A stretch of 64,000 bases of DNA from Hyaloscypha bicolor E. Taxonomy: Eukaryota; Ascomycota; Leotiomycetes; Helotiales; Hyaloscyphaceae. The notes beneath the pieces are model-generated. The model had not been told where the DNA came from, searched no databases, and worked only from the letters and a program-made list of their open reading frames with translations. Within the stretch, counting starts at the first letter, position 1, and each line of letters starts with the position of its first letter. Of this stretch, positions 46,641 to 58,339 are shown piece after piece. The translations under genes and the position numbers were made by a program. The stretch spans positions 1,798,001 through 1,862,000 of the forward strand of contig NW_020194517.1 of assembly GCF_002865645.1 (NCBI RefSeq), given 5' to 3'.

Positions 46641-46790
46641 AAGAAACCGAGGGACGAAAGGGTTATTAGGGACGGAAACTCGGTACCGTATAGACTATAG
46701 GAATGCTATAGATTTTTATATTATTAGCCGGAGTAGTTTGGGTTTTAGTATAAATTTTCAGCTTGCTCGAAGTTTTACTAGGCTAAATTC

Positions 46791-46858
46791 GTATACTTCA
46801 AGCCAAAGCAGTCCGAATTATAGTAGTATAATTCGGACTACTTTGGTTTGAAGTATAA
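46791..46858. repeat. Long hairpin (imperfect inverted repeat)
   Basis: TATACTTCAAGCCAAAGCAG continuing to TCCGAATTATA, a 4-base loop GTAG, then TATAATTCGGACTACTTTGG and TTTGAAGTATA. Arms are about 31 bp with two or three mismatches. It could be a tiny foldback element. Confidence 0.75.
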
Positions 46859-47073
46859 ATAAGGTATATATGTAATCTTATAGTATATTAAGGTATCCTA
46901 CTTTAAATATAACTACTTCTAAGTATATTATTTCAAACCGATATAGTCATAATTATAGTACTCCGAATCTAAAAATAGTTTCGGAGCAGGGTAGTTCGTT
47001 ATACTATATTATTTGAGTGATTTCCGGGAGTTGCCCGTCCTAGAGGGGCCAAATTGGGTCCCATAATACTAGT
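46859..47073. other. AT-rich spacer
   Basis: No signal apart from a short GC-richer patch at about 47020-47060. Confidence 0.4.
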
Positions 47074-47394
47074 ATTGGGAATAGGCAAAATTCGGCTCCC
47101 TAACGCTAGCGCATCTATTACAATAACGCTTAAGGAACGCCGGCATTAAAAAGGAAGCAGAAATTAGCTCCCTGACATTAGCATATCCATTTCGCTAGCG
47201 CTTAACGAATGCCGGCATTGGGAATAGAGCAAAATTCGGCTCCCTAATACTAGTACATCTGCTCCCTGGATACTAGGAAATACTAGCAAAACGGATTATT
47301 TAGCCTCAGGCCGAAATATTTTTAATATTAATAATCTGACCAAGAAGGGTCAGAACATTAGCTATAGGGAGCCGAATTTTGCTCCATTTCCAAT
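47074..47394. mobile_element. MITE-like element with internal ~71-bp tandem units
   Basis: The left end ATTGGGAATAGGCAAAATTC (then GGCTCCCTA) is inverted at the right end (TAGGGAGCCGAATTTTGCTC then CATTTCCAAT); about 28 of 30 bases match. Inside, a unit starting ATTGGGAATAG or ATTAAAAAGGA and ending GCCGGC repeats every 71-72 bp (starts about 47074, 47145, 47217), so the left terminal sequence occurs twice. CpG-bearing motifs (GCTAGCGC) persist although the surroundings are RIP-like. Confidence 0.72.
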
Positions 47395-48654
47395 AACGGA
47401 ATCACATATATCCTGGTATACTCCTATAAGCTATTTGCTCCTAGGAATTATCTCCTATAAGCCATTTTCTCCTATAAACTATTTTCTCCTGTGAATTTTC
47501 TCCTATAAGCCTACGGGCTACTAGGAGCTTTCTAATAGGAGTAATGGTCTCCTATAACCTGTCTTATCCTATGAATTTTCGCTATAGTATGTAATGGCAG
47601 TAGTTTTCCTAGCCAAGGACTATATGTGATTAATAGGGCTACCCTTTAGAATAATTACGGTATAGAAAGGAATTTAGTTATAAGTACAAATAAGAGTTAA
47701 ATAGAAAAAAAGGACATAGAAAGGCAGAGTAATAGCTTGGCAGTAATAGTAATAGTACTATATTCCAAAAAATACTAGTTTCCTCCTCGAGTATAATACC
47801 ATACTTGGCTAGCAGGTATCTTAATACTCTGAGATAAACGAGTATTATAAAGTAAATAATATTACATAAGTTAATTGAAAATAAGAAGAAAGTAGCTAAC
47901 TTATATCTACAGAAAAAAAGAGATTGTATTATAATTATATATTATAGGTCTGAGATTTATAAGAGTATATAAATCTAAAATAACTATACTAAATAGTATT
48001 AATATAAAAGTAGCTATTACTACCTCGTCCGCCTTATAATATATAAAAGAAAATGTCTCGTTTAAGTACTACTAGGATCTCTCTTTTCCCGAAGATTAAG
48101 ATACTCTAGTAAATATCTATTAAATACTAATAGGGGTTTAATAATTCCTAAAAACAAGAAACCCCTATCTAGTCTTATAAAAAGAATAAGAACTAAGCAG
48201 AATCGCATATTATAAAGACAAGTAGTACTATAAAGGGGCTTATAGAGCTCAGCCTATTTTTAGATATAAAGGGGTCCAAGTCTGGCTCCCTACTACTTGG
48301 ATTTAAGGGGGCTAATTCAGGCCCTCTATTACCTAATTAAGCCTTTCCTTTGGCTAAGATTTTGGAGGATTAAGGATTCAAATATAGCTCCCTATTACTT
48401 TGGTTTGGAGGGAATTAATTTATACCTCTTACTATATAACTATAGGCTCAAAATTGGTTCCTATACCCCTATTAGCCACTATATGAAAGTCCTCAAAGGC
48501 AATTATCCGAATAAAGAGTCTTTAATAAAACAGGGCCCGGAATAACAGATAACTCTCAAATACCTTAGGCTTAATACTAGAAATATATTAAAACTAACCT
48601 AGACAGATTACTTTTTGGTATTAATAGATAATATAACCATTAAATAAAATAATA
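47395..48654. other. AT-rich, degenerate short repeats
   Basis: 47420-47580 carries repeated TCTCCTATAAGCCATTTT-like blocks in both orientations. 48240-48480 carries two or three imperfect copies of a TTTGGATTTAAGGGGGCTAA / GGCTCCCTACTACTTGG motif set. No family-level coding signal. Confidence 0.4.
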
Positions 48655-48846
48655 AAGGAAAAAGAAGAAAGAGAAAGAATAAGAGAATAAATAGGAGAAA
48701 GGATACTTTAATTAAGAAAGCCTATAAATTAGGGGAATTCAATAGTATTAATATTATTCTAATTATTTATAAATATAATTAATATACTATATATAAATCT
48801 AGGAACTATATATTATAGCTACTATCTATGGCAGAGATTATAAGTA
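48655..48846 (+). pseudogene. RIP-mutated MADS-box-like small gene, copy 2
   Basis: Frame reads KRINRRKDTLIKKAYKLGEF, then NSINIILIIYKYN, stop, YTIYKSRNYIL, stop, LLSMAEII. It matches copies 1 and 3 and the fungal small MADS/SRF-like pattern better than either. Downstream codons (LPEDIEKRLSKYIRER near 48928) may be its C-terminal part. Confidence 0.6.
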
Positions 48847-49449
48847 AAGCGATTTTTTGCTTGAAATATATAACTAGTATTAATATAGATCAAGAAAACT
48901 ACCTATTCTCTCCTAAAGAATATATTACCGGAAGATATCGAGAAGCGACTTTCTAAATATATTAGAGAAAGAAAATTACCTCGGAAGAATAAGGGAAATA
49001 GAAGAATAATAAATAGTAAGTAGGATTACCTATAAATACGGGAAGATTATTATAAAGGCAAAGTTCTTGACTCTATAACTTAACCTAACCGTTCTATAAT
49101 AGAGATAATAGGGTATTAACTTGGAGACGGCAGCTTTTAAGAACATCTATAGTAGATATACTTAAAATAGGTCATATTCCGGATAGGAAAAGCGGCTAAG
49201 CAGATATAATACGGATTATTTACTTATAAAGGTTTTTAAGAGAGCAGGAGCTTGAGATAGTTATACAGAGAAGAAGCTAGGACTATATTATTAATATATC
49301 TAGCCAGAGTAAGGCTGAGAATCACAATTTTATTATTAAGCCCTAATACAAATTCCTTTAGTTATAAGGGGTCTCTTGAATTATTCGCTAGTTAAACTCT
49401 GTCCTATATAAATAAGATATAAATAATTTTCTTTTAAGTAGTTTATAAC
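48847..49449. other. AT-rich, possible tail of copy 2
   Basis: A basic protein-like segment (LSKYIRERKLPRKNKG) near 48940 is the only coding-like trace. The rest is degenerate. Confidence 0.35.
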
Positions 49450-51241
49450 TGAAATATAAGCTCATTTAAGTTCTGTAAGTAACTTAATCGGAGTTCAGTA
49501 ATCGTAGAAATATCTTTAATATTAATAGTATAATATCCCTTATATAATATAATTATATTCTTTACCTAAGTAATTAATAAATAACCTAAAGATACCCGGA
49601 GAAAATCTAAGATTAGAGATAGCTTATTAAGCTATAAATATAGTAATAGTATTATTAATGTAATTAATTAGCTATAGGGGAGCTCCTTATATCTAATTAT
49701 AATTAGAGATATATTATTTAGAGTTAATATATAACCTATAGTATTTTCAGTAAGTACGGTTTTGCCTAAAGATACCCTCGTCTCTATATTACTATTACTA
49801 GTATAAGATAGCTCCGGGGATATTCTCGGCGGAATTAAAGGTATCTTAGTATATAGTAAGATACTCGGATCTCTCTCTTAGATAAGAGGGGGTTATAGCC
49901 GAACTATAGACATTAAAGCTTAGGTTAACAGATTCCTAGAAAGGAATAATAAAGACTAGTATATAAGTAGTAGTATAATACTCTTATTTAGAAAGCAATA
50001 TTACTTCTTTTTTAATTTCGAAGCCCTTTGGACCTTATTATTTAGGATTGCTTTTAACCGGGTTATAATATAACTAAGCTTCCCGTAATACTTTATTAGA
50101 ATGTCTAACTAGTCTGGTAGGGTCCATTTATTATAGAGCCTGCTATATATTTAAGGTATATAGAAGCCGCCGTAAAGGAAGAAGAAGAGATTATATAGAT
50201 AGTAAGTATTCTTGCTAGAGCAAATGAATCTCGGTTACTAATAGCGGAAATAAAGCTTATAAAAGAAGAGAAGCTATATCTTAGTATAAATCTTCTAGGG
50301 TAATTCCTAGAAAGAGGCAGGTATCTGGATCTAGAAGGGTTTTACCTAAATATTCTGAAATATATGGTATGTCCTGTTCCTTATAGTATAAATAAGCTTG
50401 AAGGTAGTAGAGTAATAGCCGCCTAGCTTACTAATAGCTTCTGGCAGGTACTGCTTTAAGGTTAGTTCTAGTATCGAGCTCTAAAGAGCTATACTAAGAG
50501 TAGCTAGGGGGAATTCGTAGGCCTGCTTAATAATCTCTCTAATTGCCTCATATATTTCGCCTCTCTCCGTATAGAGGTCTAATATGCCTTCTAGCTTAGT
50601 AAATAGGATATATGAAGCTCGTACTTTATCTCTGCTAGCCTTTAAACTACTTTTTATTAACCCTGATCTGGCCTTAACAGACTTGTTATTAATTACCTTA
50701 TATAGTTAAGTAATAAGGGCTAGTTTTCTAGTAGTCTTCCAGGTCTCTCTATACCGTAATTATAGTCGTAACAGGATCCGATATAGGTCTAGGATAATAA
50801 CTTATTAAAGAAGAGCCTCGGTATTCTCGGCTTTCGAATTCTCTAAAAGATAAATTAGTTATATTTCGGAACTCGGTCGGGGTATTAATCTCGCTATATA
50901 GCTTGCTCCAAGATTCTCATAAGCGTTATAAACTCTTATATAATTATAGAGAGATCCCCGGTATTTAATATTATCCGAATTATAATTCCTTCTCTATTAT
51001 AGTATTCTTTAATACAGATAGTCATAATCTTTAGGCTTTTATCCGAAGTAGCTAATAGAAATGCCAGGTTACTTATAATCTCCTTCTCTCGCAAGATACT
51101 CAGATAGCGCATTTGGTCTACCTCAGGGATAGTAAGGTTCTTGCTTGGTACCTCAGGGAGCTTATCTAGCTTTCGGAGATAGCTAATTATTTACTATAAT
51201 TATAGGCGGGTAATTGCATCTCCCTATATTATTGCTTCCAT
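49450..51241 (-). pseudogene. RIP-mutated OTT_1508-like deaminase gene
   Basis: From ATG 51241 the minus strand reads in one frame through many stops: SYLRKLDKLPEVPSKNLTIP, EVDQMRYLSILREKEIISNL, LLATSDKSLKIMTICIKEYY, LNTGDLSIII; then LTLKQYLPEAISKLGGYYST, TFKLIYTIRNRTYHIFQNI; then the deaminase core (KIYTKI, LLFFYKLYF, PRFICSSKNTYYLYNLFF, GGFYIP, SRLYNKWTLPD). In the fungal OTT_1508-like deaminase family the core has HAE and a CxxC zinc site; here His and two Cys read Tyr (CAT to TAT, TGC/TGT to TAC/TAT), the signature of RIP. A C-terminal region with GKTVLTENTIGYILTLNN continues to about 49450. The family is of unknown substrate. Confidence 0.68.
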
Positions 51242-52128
51242 AATCCTCTCTTCTTAGTAACCTGCCTTATTAGCTATGCCAGGACATGGTCAGGTCATAG
51301 TAGGTATAGTACGGGCGGTTACGAAAAGGTAAGGCAGTTAGAGAAAGATACGAGAAGGGTTAAGGTAGTTGTAAAGTATTATTGAGAAAAGGGGAATAGA
51401 GCTATAGGCAGGTAATATATAGTAAAGGTATACTAGGTACTACTTGAATCTCAGTAAACTATATTAAAGATAATATTAAGGCTCGGAAGGCTATAATATT
51501 ACCTAATAGATATATTATAAGCTTTTATATTAGATGTTTATTCCCGACTCTAATTATCTCGGAGATTCCTTTAAATTTAGCAGAAAAGATACTAGTCTGG
51601 AAATAACGAGTTTTAGCTTAGTTATCCAGATATTACTGGAATTAATAGCTAATTAAGGTATTTGTAATCGAGCTTGAGAGAATTTACGCTTACCTAATTA
51701 TTTACTAGATATTCTCGCCTTTCATATTTATAGTCAGAATATAGGCCTTATAGTCCGAAATTAGGGGAGCAAAATTTTCCTTTAAGTTATTCGAACTATC
51801 TCTAACCACGAATGCAGTTATAGTAACGAGAGGGCGACTCAAGCCGTTATTTCCCCGGCCCGCTATCGTAATAAGCCAGGAGAGGGTAGCGGAAGCGCTC
51901 GTCTAGCTACTTATACGTTTGAATATTGGTATACTACAGGAAGTATAGCCAGTAGTATTAAAAGTACAATTACAGTCCATTGAGGTTCGAGATACGGTAT
52001 AGTAGTCTGGTATTAACCATAGTTCTAATTGAGATTGTCTTTAAATACCGAGACTCTTATAACTCTATAAAGTTCTCGAGGTCAGCTAACTAAATAGCAA
52101 CTAAATTAACTATTCTATTTTAGAGTTC
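51242..52128. other. AT-rich, one less degenerate patch
   Basis: No gene recognised. 51780-51910 is GC-richer (GACTCAAGCCGTTATTTCCC). Confidence 0.4.
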
Positions 52129-52974
52129 TTGACCCAAATAAGACAGAGTCTCGGTTCTATTATTCGGATATATAATACTATCCTATCTGCCTTCTCTCCG
52201 GTCTTTTTTGGCTCTGAACTAACCACAAGACAATTTCCGGTAGCCGTCTACAGTACCGCAATACTAATCAATTTCTTTAGCTTCCCTAGCGAGATCCGGA
52301 ATAAGATCTATAAAGAGGCCCTTATACTTTCGGAACTTATTGTATTATATACTATATAGTCCTATAGTATAATCTATAGGCTTATACTACCCAGGAATTC
52401 CCGGATCTATAGACTATTACGCCTCTGTCTGGTGATTCTCCTTACTAATAGAAGGGCGTACCGCAAAGCCAGTATACTATTCTACTTTAGAAATCGATTC
52501 AGACTAGATAAAGGTTTTCTTACCTTATTTCTCGACCAGATCAGACCTCAGAACGCTAGCTTTCTTTGTTATATCTATATTGCCTTCCCGGCCTTTAATA
52601 ATTACTACTACCTCAAAAGCATTACGCTCAAAAAAGATAGTATATATACCCTAGAATATATCTATAATAACTGTATGAATCTTGCTATACTCGAGATATT
52701 ACTATGTTTCCGGACAATTAATATAATAGAGTCTGCTATTAATATACCCGATAGTTCTCGGGCTACTGTACTAGCACTAGTAGATGCATACTTCAAGGCT
52801 ATCTCGTTACTAAAAGAGATTATTATTAATGTATATAATAAACCCATTAGTTATAATCTAAAGAAGGAAATATACGGCTGTGGATGAATAATTAAGGGCA
52901 TATGGGAAGAGTCAGAGAATATTAGATCTTCTAATAGGAACGATGACGACTGGCGGAATGACGATGACTAGTAG
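52129..52974 (+). pseudogene. RIP-mutated F-box/2EXR-like protein gene
   Basis: One frame through TAG 52357, TGA 52885 and TAG 52972 reads SPVFFGSELTTRQFPVAVYS, then FFSFPSEIRNKIYKEALILS (the F-box/2EXR-type entry helix), RLLRLCLVILLTNRRAYRKA, SILFYFRNRFRLDKG, FLCYIYIAFPAFNNYYYLKS, then EYIYNNCMNLAILEILLCF and a C-terminal acidic stretch (RNDDDWRNDDD). It is less mutated than its neighbours, as only a handful of stops occur. Such proteins are numerous in fungal genomes; function unknown. Confidence 0.55.
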
Positions 52975-53602
52975 ACCTGGTCTGTAAGTTATCTATACTA
53001 GTAGAAGTTAGGCTTAATATATTGCTAGCTATCTTAACTAGATATTCTACTAGTGGCAGGCAGTAGTAAAGATAATAGAGATGACTTTAATCTATAGCAG
53101 ATACCCTATTTGCTATCCTATACTATTACCTTACCCGAAGCTATAACCCTAGTATCTATTAAAGATCTATCTCCCCTTCGAATATACAAGCTTCTAACTA
53201 TCTGCGGATCTCTATTAGCTCTTAATTTCGTTTACAGAATCGGAATTATCCTTTTATAGTTAGCTCTACTCTAAAAAATAGCAAGATTTAATTATCTTTA
53301 GTCTATAACTATAGATATTAGCTATAATATTATATTATCTAGTAAGATATTATTCTTATTTCCTATAATTAAATACTAACCGAAATTGAGAAAATAAACT
53401 TAAAGGCAAAATACTATGGCTTTAATATAATATATTAAGAGGAGATAAAAACGTATACGAGTTGTGGAAATATTCTTTATTAGCTAATCGGAGAATGCTA
53501 CGAAGGGAGCTCGAGAACCATTATATTAAATAGCCCATAATACTTTAGGAAAAGTATTCTAAGTTACTTTGAAGTATAGAGAAGCCGTAATCTTAATAGT
53601 AC
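52975..53602. other. AT-rich, possible tail of the preceding remnant
   Basis: A few protein-like codons (PLRIYKLLTICGSLLALNFV near 53170) may belong to the preceding gene. No independent feature. Confidence 0.35.
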
Positions 53603-53815
53603 TTGGCAAAAGGCATAATAGATAATTTTCGGAGAAGGAAAATTACCTTTATAGAAAAGGCAGACGAGCTAAGAAGCGAGTTCGGCTATAATATTTACGT
53701 TTTGGGGCAGAGGAACGGAAAACTCTTTAATTATATATCTAGAAATAGATCTAGAGATAGACCTTCCTGGCTACTTAGCTTAATAGAAGTCGTGAGTAGT
53801 ATTCTTTTAATCTAA
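53603..53815 (+). pseudogene. MADS-box-like small gene, copy 3 (least mutated)
   Basis: An open frame of 70 codons: MAKGIIDNFRRRKITFIEKA, DELRSEFGYNIYVLGQRNGK, LFNYISRNRSRDRPSWLLSL. It has the RRKxTxIxKADEL, hydrophobic strand and S-W motifs of the small fungal MADS/SRF-like family without internal stops. It may be a short surviving gene or a fragment; the neighbourhood is RIP-mutated. Confidence 0.5.
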
Positions 53816-56800
53816 GGTCTATAATCTAAAAATAAATAAGAATCAGAGTTATCCTAGGCCAGAGAGATATATACTAGCTAGCTTCTTAAAACGAGATACT
53901 AAATCTCTGCTCTATAAAAGCCGGAAGAGACGAGATAATCCCATAGTAAGAATTAAGAACTTTTAGACTAGAGATATAACGGGTACTAGGGGATAGATTA
54001 GTTAGATTGAGTGCTATAAATATAGGAGTAATAGAAAGTTAATTAGAATTATAATAAGTAATAGGTTACTAATAATAACTAGTAACCTATATATTACTTT
54101 AAATACAGATATTATCTGCCTTAAGTATAACTTGGTAGAGAACATATACTTGCTACTACCGAGAGCCATATATTAGTATATCCTGGGGAAATATTCATAT
54201 CCTGTAATAATCTATACTATATAGTAGATTTAACCGTATAGTACTCATTTCTCGGTATAGTAATAACTTAACCATGAGAACGGTTTTAGTAAACCCGAGA
54301 AGGTTTAATAAGGGACTTATTTTGCTATATATTATAAAAGGCAAAGAGAGGCCTATAGCCAAAATCGTTCCGAAGCTCTTATATAATAATCTCCTACTTT
54401 TAACTACCTCTAGTATTAGAACTGCTCTAATTCTAATACCCTGGTTCGAGCTTTTTTTTAGCTTCTTATTTAATTAGATTTTGCTCTACTATAGCGGTCT
54501 ATACCTTCTGGGCTCTACTTTTCGCCTTACTAAGGCATAAAACGGCTATATGCTTCTTTTTGCCCTTTGTGATATATAATAAAAACTTGGCTCTATCTAA
54601 TAATATTCTTCTATATTATATATTATAAGGCAGCTTTACTCGAGGTTATACTAGCCCAAGTATTCGGGCAGCTTTGTAATATATAATAAAATATATCTCT
54701 TATATTAGAGTATTATTAATTATATGTATTATGGCTATATATAGGTAGAATTTCCGAGTCTAGCTCTGGATTAAATAAAACCTATACTACTATAGGGAAC
54801 TAAAGAAAAACATTCTCCCGAAATAGAAGTTTCCTCCGCCTATTCTATGCCTTTGTGGTTTCTCTCTTCTTTATTCTACCTTTACCCTTTTAAAGTTTGT
54901 AGCCAGGGGATTATCTCCTGTAAGTCCAAGATATTTAATATACTCTAGTCTATAAGGGACCAGACCCTTAATAGCTGGCTTCTATCTTTTATTAATAGCC
55001 CCAAGCTATATTATTAAAACCTCCTTACTAATATTACTAGAGCTTTAATATTCTCTATATTATTAAAAGAGCTATTCTTAAATGGTACTATAAATAATAT
55101 AATGAATTCTTTATCCGGACTCAAATCAAGGCATTTGATTTTAGATAAAATCTAACGGTTTTTTAAAAGATTATCTATTTATATTCTTCCAAAATAATAT
55201 TTTCTGTTATTAGTATACGGCTGTACTTTTCGACAAGATTCGCAATTTATTATGTCTTACTTCCCACCCTTATACCGGTAATTAGTATCCCTAGAGCTTG
55301 GCGATTGCTATTAGAGTATAAAGAAGTAAATAGATATATAGTAATAATAGATATTACAGCCCGATCTCGAGCTTTAACAGACGCTTTATCTAAGAGATTA
55401 AGGTATGTCCTCTCCCCTTTAATGTTTTCTCTTCTTATAATATCTATTAAGGATATAATCCCGCAGCCGCCTATATAACTGCCCTCTCGAGCAATTCCGC
55501 AATCTCTATAAGGCTATCCAAAGAATAGCAAGCGGTACTATAAGCAGAGACCTCAATTAATATTAATAATGGCAATAGCATGAGTAATACAGGCTATAAA
55601 ACAGATAGTATTAGTACGGTATTATTATTATTAATATCAAGTATTAGGGACTATATATTCGAGAATAGTCATTAATACTACCGGTTTTATAAAGGGAGCT
55701 ACAATTTTCCGAATAATAACTCAGAGCAAGATAGGGAGAATCTGGTATATACTCTAATAGCAAGCTTCTGCTACTAACTCTACTTTATACCTATAAAGGC
55801 AAATCCATAAAATATTCTTAATATAGATACAGGCACTGGAATATGAGCTATTAATAGTGAGTTAATTAGTGAACTTGGACGGGACCCAGGCTGACTTCTC
55901 TATAGTAGGATATTAATACTCTAGTACTAATATTTTAGGTATTAATTTGAGTCCTATCCAGCCAGTCTGGGTTCTACTAAACGTCAGGTTTATAGTTAAT
56001 AATATTAAAAGTCTATAATTATACCCAAAAAGCTACTTTAATTATATATACTCTCGATATATAGTTATGGCTATTCGGGACTAGCCCAGACTAATATGGC
56101 AAGCGTTAGAGTGAGTCTGGCATACTATAGTAAGGACTAGTATTTTCTAATATTAATAGATATCTCAAGCCGGGAGGATAGATAGAGACATAAGAAATCT
56201 ACTACCGTTCCTATTACTATAATTAAAGCATACTACTGGGTTATCCAGTTATATATTACTAGGACCTCGTTAGCGAAGAACTCGCTAGCTTGGGTATTAA
56301 CTCCAATGCCATATTACTACTAGCTAATATATATGTAATACAGGATTCATTAATATAATAACCTAAATCTTTCACGTATTAATAGGCAGGTGGCCAAAGA
56401 ACAAGGCATTAAAGATAGTAGGGCGGTCCTGGAGGGCGATCCTACTTGACGGTACTTAGCCGATTATACTAGGGCCATTAACCAGGGGCCTAAAGTAGAG
56501 TCGAGAACAGGTAGAGACGAGGTTAGTAGAAGTTAGAAAGGGATATATAGATAAGTGGGTTTATAGTTATATGCCGTTATATGTAATCTACAGGCAGAAA
56601 CCTGGGGAGAGAATAGGTATGGGTACAGGGCTAGCAGGGATAATATAAATAGAGAGGACTACTATATAAGAGTACTAAAAGACTTTGGATTATTAGTAAT
56701 ATTAGGGAGAATAAATGCAATATTTATTATATATTATAGAAAATGGCGTATATATAAAGAGGTATAACCTATTAGATAGAATTATTAATACCTGCAGAAC

Positions 56801-56886
56801 TATGGACCCTAATCCTGATCCCCATATAAAGGAGTGGCTTGATTGCCCCAGATAAGGTAGTCTAATAGTATTGCCGGTTTTTTTTC
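53816..56886. other. AT-rich block without recognisable genes
   Basis: 3 kb of TA-rich degenerate sequence. A 67-codon open frame at 54274-54477 has no family signal. TGTAATATATAATAAAA-type motifs recur at about 54571 and 54675. Any genes once here are beyond recognition by eye. Confidence 0.4.
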
Positions 56887-57106
56887 TGTAATATATAACA
56901 AAAAATGGCCTTTATTATATGGTCTCACCTAATTAATTATCTAATCTGAAAAGTGTAATATATAATAAAACAATTCCATATATAGATAATTACTAGTACT
57001 ATATAAAGAGGGAGTCCGGAACCCAGATACTGGCCGGGATTAAATATAACCTCTATAAAAATTTTATATAGAAATGTTTTGATTTTTGATTTTTGTTACA
57101 TATTAC
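56887..57106. mobile_element. Candidate small inverted-repeat element
   Basis: Left TGTAATATATAACAAAAA and right TTTTTGTTACATATTACA are inverted repeats with one mismatch, about 220 bp apart. Related motifs at 54571, 54675 and 56954 suggest more copies or fragments of the same family. AT-richness makes chance matches easier, so confidence is limited. Confidence 0.4.
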
Positions 57107-58339
57107 AATACTCCGGAGAAAATTCTCCTGATAGAGGCTTCTCCTTATAACTTCTATAGTTTGGTTCACGTGATTAGCTCTTGGTTCCCTACCTTCTCTA
57201 TAGGTGAGTATATAGAGATTAAACCATATAAAAAACGTCTCTCGTTTAAATTAATTAAAAAGCCTTATTAATACTGCCTATATTATAGCTCTTCTAATTA
57301 ATATTACCTTTATTCTTAGAGGTATTCCTTGATTCTTGTAATATATGGGTATTAAGAAGTTCCCAAGGATTACTGAGCCTTTTTTAGTAGGGCAAGATTA
57401 AACTATCTTGCGATTCTATATTTAGAACTCTTTAGGAACCCTATAATATCCAAGTTTAGAGAGCAAAAGACGAGAGGAAATAAGACTTCCTTACAGGTAG
57501 GCGGTTATAAAAACCCTGAAAATATACTAACTAGAATGAAATATCTATTTTACTAGCAGGATTCACTCTTTTAAACTAATAAGTATAATATATTAGTACT
57601 CTAGTAATACTTTACGGAAGAGTAGAATAGAGATAGGGGTTACTCTTATTAGTATAATTACTAAATAGATCTATTTCTATTAGTACTACCAGAACTACCG
57701 AAACGGATCCACTATATATATCTGTTAGTATGACTAATCTACCATATATATCTATTAGCCCTTAACTAGCCTAGTTAAATGGTCGGGTAAAGAAAGAATA
57801 GCCAGCCGCTAATCTTGAAGATAACCTACGGTAACGGCAATCAAATAAAGAATTAGCCAAGGACCTGTATTAGTTACTCCTATATAAAGTAATAAGATGC
57901 TATAGTTACTCGGATTATATAAGCTTAACAGATAGTTAGTTATCGGAATATAGGTTATAGGGATTAGGGCAAGAAACCCTATAAGCACATCTGTTATAAT
58001 ATAGCTCAATCTGAATTATACTAGCCAGAAAGTCAATCAAGTCTCTACTTATTAATAGTATTATAATTACAAAAAAACTAATCTATAAAATAATACTAAT
58101 TTATAAAGATATACTGCTAAGAACTATAATATATATAGCTCTTATCTGGGTACTTCCTAACCTTAACCAGAATCCAGAGTATTACGTAATATAAGCCTTA
58201 AACTCACGAATTAAAACCAGAATTCTTAGCCACTCTTACCTCTATAAGTTAAGTCTTTAACTTTATTACCAAGGTACTTTTCATAAAGCCTTTCTTTGCG
58301 AATCCCAATCCCTGGTATAGAAGATATTATTTATTTCGA
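57107..58339. other. AT-rich, nothing recognised
   Basis: A minus-strand frame (58009-57809) reads ITNYLLSLYNPSNYSILLLY and then continues after a stop with RLAILSLPDHLTRLVKG, weakly protein-like. No family identified. Confidence 0.35.

Noticed and set aside
54274..54477. Plus-strand 67-codon open frame in the AT-rich block
   Set aside because: No recognisable family pattern even allowing for RIP-type changes.
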